Part shown: positions 58,932-64,000 of the stretch, piece after piece
Position numbering within the stretch: the stretch's first letter is position 1
How the letters are laid out: every line of letters begins with the position of its first letter
Origin: Salipaludibacillus sp. LMS25
Lineage (GTDB): Bacteria; Bacillota; Bacilli; Bacillales; Salisediminibacteriaceae
Length of the DNA: 64,000 nt
Reading direction: 5' to 3'
Assembly (NCBI RefSeq): GCF_024362805.1
Contig: NZ_CP093299.1
Location: 3,628,001 to 3,692,000 of the forward strand
Translations under genes and position numbers: made by a program
Notes under the pieces: generated by a model
Seen by the model: only the letters and a program-made list of their open reading frames with translations
Told to the model about the DNA's origin: nothing
Database searches by the model: none

Positions 58932-61247
58932 ATGAATCACATAAATGAAGGTCATGAGGATTATATTAAAGGTGAACTTCTTCATCTGATTTTTCATAAT
59001 GAGGAGTCTCTTTATACAGTAGCAAAGGTAAGAGTTAATGATGCGTCACAGAAACTGGTCGAAAAAGAGATGACAGTAGTGGGCATGATGACGGAGCCAG
59101 AACAAGAAGTCATGTACGAGTTTAAAGGTGCTGTCTCAGAACACCCACGATTTGGGCGACAATTCAAGTTTGTACAGTTTAAAAAAGTGATGCCAGAAAC
59201 AGAGCAAGGGATCATTTTATATTTATCTAGCGACCGTTTTCCAGGAATCGGTCGTAAAACAGCTCAAGTGATCGTAGAGCATTTAGGTGTGACGTGTATT
59301 TCAAAAATTTTAGAGAACCCATCTGTATTAGATGAAATACGTAAGCTAGCAAAAGATAAAGCACAGCATGTGTATAAAACACTGTTAGAAGACCAAGGGA
59401 TTGAGCAGATCTTACTTAAGCTATATGAGTTTGGCTTCGGAGTTCAACTAGCTATGAAAGTTTATAAAGCATATCAGACCGAAGCTTTAGAAATCATACA
59501 AAAAAACCCGTACCGTATGGTTGAAGATGTAGAAGGAATTGGGTTTGGGCGTGCTGACTTAATAGGCAGAAAACAAGGGATTATCGGTAATCACCCTGAT
59601 CGGCTAAAAGCGGCTATCCACTACGTTCTTCATGACGAATCTCTAAGTGCCGGTCATGTTTATTCCAAAAATGAAACGATTGTGAAAGAAGCAAAGAAGC
59701 TCTTAGAAAAAGATACATATGACGATATCTCTCCCTTAGATATTGCCAATGAAGTGATTGCCCTCGGTGAAGAAGGAAAAATAGTTGTTGAAGGGGACAA
59801 AATGTTTCTCCCATCGTTGTATTTTGCAGAGCAAGGTATTGTCACTAATTTGCGGCGACTTATGGCGTCTGAAGCTGATTTAGATGAATTTCCAGAATCA
59901 GAGTTTTTAAAAGCGTTAGGTAAAGTGGAAGAACTCCTTGGCATTACTTATGCTTCTTCTCAAAAAGAAGGAATCCAGCAAGCGTTACAGTCGCCAATGC
60001 TAATATTAACCGGTGGGCCTGGCACTGGTAAAACGACCGTTATTAAAGGATTAGTTGAAGTGTTCGGCATGCTTAAAGGCATATCAATAGAGCCGGAAGA
60101 TTATAAAAGAAAAAAAGAACCTTTTCCTATTCTGATGGCAGCCCCTACCGGACGAGCCGCTAAACGTATGAGTGAATCGACGGGATTACCTGCCTCTACT
60201 ATTCACCGTCTGCTTGGTTATAAAGGAGAAGACAGTACATGGTTTGAAAAAGGTGAGGAAGAGAAGTTAGAAGGAAAAATAATCATCGTAGATGAAATGT
60301 CAATGGTGGATACATGGCTTGCAAATCAGTTGTTAAGAGCCATTCCAGACGGTATGCAAGTGATTTTTGTGGGTGATGAAGATCAACTGCCTTCTGTTGG
60401 TCCAGGGCAAGTATTAGCAGATCTCCTTACATCTGGACGCATACCAGCTGTTCGGCTGACAGATATTTATCGCCAGTCAGAAGGCTCTAAAATTATTGAA
60501 TTTTCCCATCAAATTAAAGAAGGGGCCTTACCTCCCTCTATAGACCGCTCAAGTAATGATTTACGCTTTTTCCCATGTGAACAACCAGAAGTTCCTAATG
60601 CGGTTAAACAAATTTGTGAGCGGGCTATTGATAAAGGCTTTTCTGCTAGAGATATTCAAGTGCTAGCACCTATGTATCGTGGTGTGGCCGGGGTGGAAAA
60701 TTTAAATGATATGCTACAAACTTTATTCAATCCTAAGTCAGACAAAAAAAAGGAAATCCCATTCGGGGATGTTGTGTATCGAATTGGGGATATGGTGTTA
60801 CAGCTAGTTAATAACCCAGAAGAGAATGTATTTAATGGAGATAGAGGCGAAATTATCGCCATTAAAACGGAAAAAGAAGCCGGTGAGAAGCAAACAGAAA
60901 TTATAATTTCTTTTGATGGTGAAGAGGTTAGTTATACGCGTCCTGACTTAACACAAATAACGCATGCCTATTGCTGTTCGATTCACAAATCACAAGGGAG
61001 TGAATTCCCAATTGTTATCATGCCTGTTGTTCGAGGCTATTATCGGATGCTTAGAAAAAAATTAATTTATACGGGTGTGACACGGGCTAAACATTTTCTG
61101 CTTCTTTGTGGAAGTTGGGAGTCTTTGCAGCTAGCTGTGGAAACAAATACAGAAGAAAGTAGACAGACGACATTAAAAGAAAAATTGACTGAATCACCAT
61201 TGGAAATTGAATACACGAATGAATCAAAGGGGACGATGAAAGACTAA
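58932..61247 (+). CDS. recD2: DNA helicase RecD2 (YrrC)
   Basis: SF1B 5-prime to 3-prime helicase of 771 residues without RecBC partners, involved in replication fork progression and repair. The N-terminal region has helix-hairpin-helix modules (DRFPGIGRKTAQVIVEHLG and VEGIGFGRADLIG). Walker A is LTGGPGTGKTTVI (near residue 358), motif II is VDEMSMVD, and motif V/VI is SIHKSQGSEFPIV and YTGVTRAK. AGAAGGGGC precedes ATG 58932. Close neighbour of yrrB and yrrD as in Bacillus. Confidence 0.94.
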   Translation: MNHINEGHEDYIKGELLHLIFHNEESLYTVAKVRVNDASQKLVEKEMTVVGMMTEPEQEVMYEFKGAVSEHPRFGRQFKFVQFKKVMPETEQGIILYLSSDRFPGIGRKTAQVIVEHLGVTCISKILENPSVLDEIRKLAKDKAQHVYKTLLEDQGIEQILLKLYEFGFGVQLAMKVYKAYQTEALEIIQKNPYRMVEDVEGIGFGRADLIGRKQGIIGNHPDRLKAAIHYVLHDESLSAGHVYSKNETIVKEAKKLLEKDTYDDISPLDIANEVIALGEEGKIVVEGDKMFLPSLYFAEQGIVTNLRRLMASEADLDEFPESEFLKALGKVEELLGITYASSQKEGIQQALQSPMLILTGGPGTGKTTVIKGLVEVFGMLKGISIEPEDYKRKKEPFPILMAAPTGRAAKRMSESTGLPASTIHRLLGYKGEDSTWFEKGEEEKLEGKIIIVDEMSMVDTWLANQLLRAIPDGMQVIFVGDEDQLPSVGPGQVLADLLTSGRIPAVRLTDIYRQSEGSKIIEFSHQIKEGALPPSIDRSSNDLRFFPCEQPEVPNAVKQICERAIDKGFSARDIQVLAPMYRGVAGVENLNDMLQTLFNPKSDKKKEIPFGDVVYRIGDMVLQLVNNPEENVFNGDRGEIIAIKTEKEAGEKQTEIIISFDGEEVSYTRPDLTQITHAYCCSIHKSQGSEFPIVIMPVVRGYYRMLRKKLIYTGVTRAKHFLLLCGSWESLQLAVETNTEESRQTTLKEKLTESPLEIEYTNESKGTMKD

Positions 61248-61271
61248 GATTGTTCGAAGGGAGTGGGGTCC

Positions 61272-61745
61272 TTGCGAACTTTCGAAAAGGTCAAGGGAGT
61301 ACCCGTTTTTTATGGGGAAAAACGCCGGCTGCTTGGGAAAATAGCTGACCTTGCTTACAATGAGAGCACAGGTCGTATATCTGGTTACTGGATACAGCGA
61401 CGCAATTGGTGGTCAAAAAACACGTTTCTTCCTTTGTCAGCTACAGTCACACGTTCACAGTCAAGCTTTATTCTTGAAGAATCGCAACAGCTGTTACCTA
61501 TGAATGATTCCGACAGACGTGTATGTCATGGCTCTGACCGATTGACAGGTCGTGCGATATACAATAAGGGAGGAGAAATTATAGGTATTGTTGAAGATGT
61601 ATATTTTTTACCAGATTCGGGGAGAATTTTAGGGTATGAATTGACGGAAGGTTTATTTGAAGATATTCGACGTGGATTTTTCGTCAAAAAGACGGGGAAT
61701 ATGACTGTCACAAAGCATGGGCAGGAACTTCTCCTTCACGATTAA
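61272..61745 (+). CDS. PRC-barrel domain protein (YrrD-like)
   Basis: About 157 residues with two PRC-barrel units (KGVPVFYGEKRRLLGKIADL and DRLTGRAIYNKGGEIIGIVEDVYF), each a small beta-barrel found in photosynthetic and RNA-processing proteins. Starts RTFEKVKG, the YrrD-like N-terminus, at TTG 61272 with AAGGGAG upstream; GTG 61263 is in frame but very close to the ribosome site. Conserved in Bacillus after recD2, function unknown. Confidence 0.82.
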   Translation: MRTFEKVKGVPVFYGEKRRLLGKIADLAYNESTGRISGYWIQRRNWWSKNTFLPLSATVTRSQSSFILEESQQLLPMNDSDRRVCHGSDRLTGRAIYNKGGEIIGIVEDVYFLPDSGRILGYELTEGLFEDIRRGFFVKKTGNMTVTKHGQELLLHD

Positions 61746-61771
61746 CTTACCTAGGAGCGGAGTGGCTGACT

Positions 61772-61960
61772 ATGAAGTGTCCGAACTGTAGTGGCAGGGA
61801 TATTGGGAAAATTGGCACTAACCAATATTATTGCTGGAGCTGTTATATTGAATTATCCATTTCGAATGGCCAATTACACCTCCACCAGGTGGAATCAGAT
61901 GGATCGTTGAGCTCCCTTGACGATTTATTTACGGAAGACGAACGACAGATTGACTTATAA
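61772..61960 (+). CDS. Small zinc-ribbon protein
   Basis: 62-residue cytoplasmic protein with CPNC (residues 3-6) and CWSC (21-24), a four-cysteine zinc ribbon, and an acidic C-terminus (DDLFTEDERQIDL). AGGAG at about 61752 is 14 bases before ATG 61772. Conserved small gene near yrrD in related Bacillus. Function unknown. Confidence 0.78.
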   Translation: MKCPNCSGRDIGKIGTNQYYCWSCYIELSISNGQLHLHQVESDGSLSSLDDLFTEDERQIDL

Positions 61961-61984
61961 TTCAAAAGATGGGGGGTGATCATC

Positions 61985-62179
61985 GTGAGAACCCTGGCAT
62001 CATTAGCTTTAATCGGAGCAGGGGCTTTTGCTTATGCTGCTTCCATGAATAGAAAAACGAGAAACGGATGGAAAAAAAGAATGCCATCTATGATTAATTT
62101 TCGCTTTGTGGAAGACATTATGCCTAGAAAACGTACAATGAGACAGATGAGAAGGCAGATGAGTAAAGCTTTTTCATAA
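61985..62179 (+). CDS. DUF3918-type small membrane protein (YrzQ-like)
   Basis: About 64 residues: an N-terminal hydrophobic segment (about 3-20, LASLALIGAGAFAYAAS) and a strongly basic remainder with several Met and Arg (MPRKRTMRQMRRQMSK). The GTG at 61985 has GGGGGGTG upstream; GTG 61976 lies inside that site. Function unknown. Confidence 0.75.
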   Translation: MRTLASLALIGAGAFAYAASMNRKTRNGWKKRMPSMINFRFVEDIMPRKRTMRQMRRQMSKAFS

Positions 62180-62274
62180 AAACCTAAAAAGCATGGGTAA
62201 GAACACTTGATCTCATTTTTCGCCGTTCATAGTTGAGATAGCGATGGGTTTTCTATGTAAGCGAGATCATCTAT

Positions 62275-62306
62275 AGAGGCAGTCGTCCCAGACACTGCCT
62301 CTTTCT
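62275..62306 (+). terminator. Terminator before the yrrI-like gene
   Basis: AGAGGCAGT pairs perfectly with ACTGCCTCT across a 10-base loop, followed by TT. Confidence 0.75.
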
Positions 62307-62354
62307 ACATACTAATAATGGCATGTTGAGCTTTAAAGGAGGAGAACCTGTCTC

Positions 62355-63434
62355 ATGACAAATACTGAGCTTAAACGGCGTATTTTCTCCCTTGTCTTTG
62401 TTTTATTACTCATTTTTTTGGTTGTCTCTCTCATTTTTCTTTATCGTTATCTTTCGCCCATTTTTAATCTCTTTTTTAAAATTATAGCTCCTTTTTTACT
62501 TTCTGGTTTTATCGTTTATTTACTACATCCTGTTGTAGAAAAACTAGAATCACATCGAATTCCAAGACCCCTATCAGTCCTTTTTATTTTTGTTATTTTA
62601 TTGTTAGCAATTGGAACAGTCATTTTTAAAACTACCCCTTATATCATTAATGAAGGTAAACAACTATTGGAACAGCTGCCAGATTTGGCGAATACATATC
62701 GGCAATTATCAGCCACTCTCAGTGACCAATCGTCCTATTTGCCTGAAACGTTTCAGAGAAGAATGGATCAATGGATTCAACGGGGAGAATCTTGGATTGC
62801 TGCTTCGGTTGAACAATTTGGGGTGTTGTTGTTGAACTTACTGGATTGGGCACTGTTTTTAATCGTGATTCCTTTTATAGCCTTTTACGGTCTGAAAGAT
62901 TATCCGCTATTAAAGAAAACGGTCTGGTATTTAACTCCGAAGCAAATGCGTGCAGAAGGAAGGCAACTCGTAAAAGAAGTGGATCAAACGCTTGGTTCTT
63001 ATATTCGCGGTCAGCTTATCGTGTGCCTTATTGTAGGCCTTCTAGCGTGGCTAGGCTTCTGGATCATTAATATGCCCTATGGCACACTGTTAGCCATCGT
63101 GATTGGTATTACGAATGTAATTCCTTATTTCGGGCCAATATTAGGAACGGTCCCTGTCGTCTTGTTAGCTTTAACGGAATCACCATTACTCGTTGTTGGC
63201 GGATTAGCCATTATTTTAATTATCCAATTAATAGAGGGAAATATACTTGCCCCTGTGATTATTGGGAAAAGTATTCATACACATCCTCTTCTTATCATTC
63301 TAGCTCTTGTAGTTGGAAATGAAATAGGTGGTATAATCGGCCTCATTGTTGCTGTCCCGTTATTAGCTGTCGCAAAAGTTCTGTTGCTCCATTTCAGACG
63401 ACTTATTAGAGAAAGGAGGGGGATATATGATTGA
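62355..63434 (+). CDS. AI-2E-family transporter (YrrI-like)
   Basis: 359-residue membrane protein with about eight segments and a central periplasmic/cytoplasmic helical part (about 90-150). Conserved blocks are FIAFYGLKDYP (near 175), LGSYIRGQLIV (near 215) and GITNVIPYFGPILGTVP (near 255). Members include AI-2 exporters and sodium/proton or peptide antiporters; substrate here unknown. AAAGGAGGAG precedes ATG 62355. Its stop overlaps the -35 of the alaS promoter. Confidence 0.88.
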   Translation: MTNTELKRRIFSLVFVLLLIFLVVSLIFLYRYLSPIFNLFFKIIAPFLLSGFIVYLLHPVVEKLESHRIPRPLSVLFIFVILLLAIGTVIFKTTPYIINEGKQLLEQLPDLANTYRQLSATLSDQSSYLPETFQRRMDQWIQRGESWIAASVEQFGVLLLNLLDWALFLIVIPFIAFYGLKDYPLLKKTVWYLTPKQMRAEGRQLVKEVDQTLGSYIRGQLIVCLIVGLLAWLGFWIINMPYGTLLAIVIGITNVIPYFGPILGTVPVVLLALTESPLLVVGGLAIILIIQLIEGNILAPVIIGKSIHTHPLLIILALVVGNEIGGIIGLIVAVPLLAVAKVLLLHFRRLIRERRGIYD

Positions 63435-63459
63435 CAAATAGCTGCTTCATTTTTATAAT
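63431..63459 (+). promoter_or_regulatory. SigA promoter of the alaS T-box
   Basis: -35 TTGACA (63431-63436), 17-base spacer, -10 TATAAT (63454-63459): nearly ideal. The -35 overlaps the stop codon of the previous gene. Confidence 0.88.
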
Positions 63460-63499
63460 TACGTGTATAAACGCTACATAAGTAAAACTTGATGATGGA

Positions 63500-63740
63500 G
63501 CCCACATAATTACAGCCCATTCAGGATACGAATAACACTGTATCTCAGAGAGAGATTTCCATGGCTGAAAGAAATTTCGAATGAAGGGTAATTATTAGCT
63601 ACTCCTGAAAGCAGAGAAAACCTGCCGGTACACAACCGTTACAATGTGACAAGGTGATAGACACTGTGTATGTCTGTAACTAGGGTGGTACCGCGTGATA
63701 ATGATTCTCGTCCCTTTTTTAGAGGGAGGAGTTTTTTTGT
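63500..63740 (+). promoter_or_regulatory. T-box riboswitch upstream of alaS
   Basis: The basal helix TCAGGA pairs with TCCTGA (63603-63608). The specifier by position is GCT (63598-63600), an Ala codon. The T-box GGGTGGTACCGCG gives TGGT (63686-63689), which pairs with a tRNA that has discriminator A, as tRNA-Ala has. Terminator: CTCGTCCCT with AGAGGGAGGAG and T7 (63707-63738). All parts agree on alanine. Confidence 0.93.
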
Positions 63741-63827
63741 TTTTAACAAAAGGCAGTCTTTAAGATGCTAATGTGTGTACCTATGACGTGCGTTCAAGTT
63801 TTGTACATATGAGAAGGAGGAAAGAAT

Positions 63828-64000
63828 ATGAGACATTTAACATCTGCTGAAGTAAGACAAATGTATCTCGATTTTTTTAAGGAGAAAGGTCATAATGTGG
63901 AGCCGAGCGCTTCGTTAGTTCCGCATGAAGATCCGTCTTTATTATGGATCAATAGTGGGGTAGCCACGTTAAAAAAGTATTTTGATGGAAGAGTAATCCC
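63828..64000 (+). CDS. alaS: Alanyl-tRNA synthetase AlaS, 5-prime part only
   Basis: First 57 codons, running off the window. The N-terminus [20 protein letters not shown] followed by [20 protein letters not shown] is typical of AlaRS class II motif 1 region. GAAGGAGG lies 8 bases before ATG 63828. Under the Ala T-box. Charges tRNA-Ala. Confidence 0.95.
   Translation, partial: MRHLTSAEVRQMYLDFFKEKGHNVEPSASLVPHEDPSLLWINSGVATLKKYFDGRVI

Overview
The window is a chromosomal segment of a low-GC, endospore-forming Bacillota, most likely a member of the Bacillaceae. The evidence is an unbroken set of Bacillus-type genes: spo0B, safA, bofC, spoVB, an rsfA-family gene, cymR, the hemEHY order, T-box leaders before hisS and alaS, and 6S RNA downstream of aspS. 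Many genes use GTG or TTG starts with strong Shine-Dalgarno sequences. No species can be fixed from the sequence alone.

Layout. 0.2-2.2 kb: a decayed class A penicillin-binding protein gene (pbpF) holding an intergenic-type repeat and a truncated IS3 element. 2.5-5.9 kb: hemE-hemH-hemY for coproporphyrin-dependent heme synthesis. 6.1-7.1 kb: an unusual ureohydrolase on the minus strand. 7.6-12.5 kb: a soluble histidine kinase, spo0B, obg, and an ACT-domain gene plus pheA. 13.2-16.9 kb: spore and envelope genes (safA, a coxA-like lipoprotein, yebC, bofC). 17.1-21.7 kb: ruvA, ruvB, queA, tgt, yajC. 21.7-24.7 kb: membrane proteins including an ion transporter and a DUF421 protein. 24.7-29.0 kb: an accessory island between yrbG and spoVB, with a secreted peptide, a three-gene ABC transporter and a small membrane protein. 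29.0-34.3 kb: spoVB, a DUF368 lipid-carrier transporter, comN, secD and secF as separate genes. 34.5-42.3 kb: a CDF transporter, a LapA-domain protein, recJ, apt, relA, dtd and a small HTH gene. 42.3-44.0 kb: a complete IS5-like element with target-site duplication. 44.0-47.5 kb: a T-box leader, hisS, aspS. 47.5-49.0 kb: 6S RNA between two repeats. 49.0-51.9 kb: lutABC for lactate use. 52.1-54.2 kb: rsfA-like gene and rarA on the minus strand. 54.8-63.4 kb: yczE-like gene, cymR, cysteine desulfurase, mnmA, TPR protein, recD2, small conserved genes and an AI-2E-family permease. 63.4-64.0 kb: an Ala T-box and the start of alaS.

Nearly all genes are housekeeping or sporulation genes. Functional links: HemE, HemH and HemY act in one pathway; the soluble kinase lies just upstream of Spo0B, which suggests input to the phosphorelay; SafA, BofC, SpoVB and CoxA-like proteins act in spore formation; the desulfurase feeds MnmA for tRNA 2-thiouridine.

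The least explained content is (1) nine copies of two related families of about 150-bp structured intergenic repeats, which share one hairpin and carry different second halves; (2) the peptide/ABC-transporter island at 25.5-28.6 kb; (3) a palindrome-rich element at 23.7 kb bounded by 9-bp inverted repeats; (4) a ureohydrolase with a cysteine where a bridging metal-ligand aspartate is expected; and (5) a recJ promoter nested inside a 12-bp inverted repeat.
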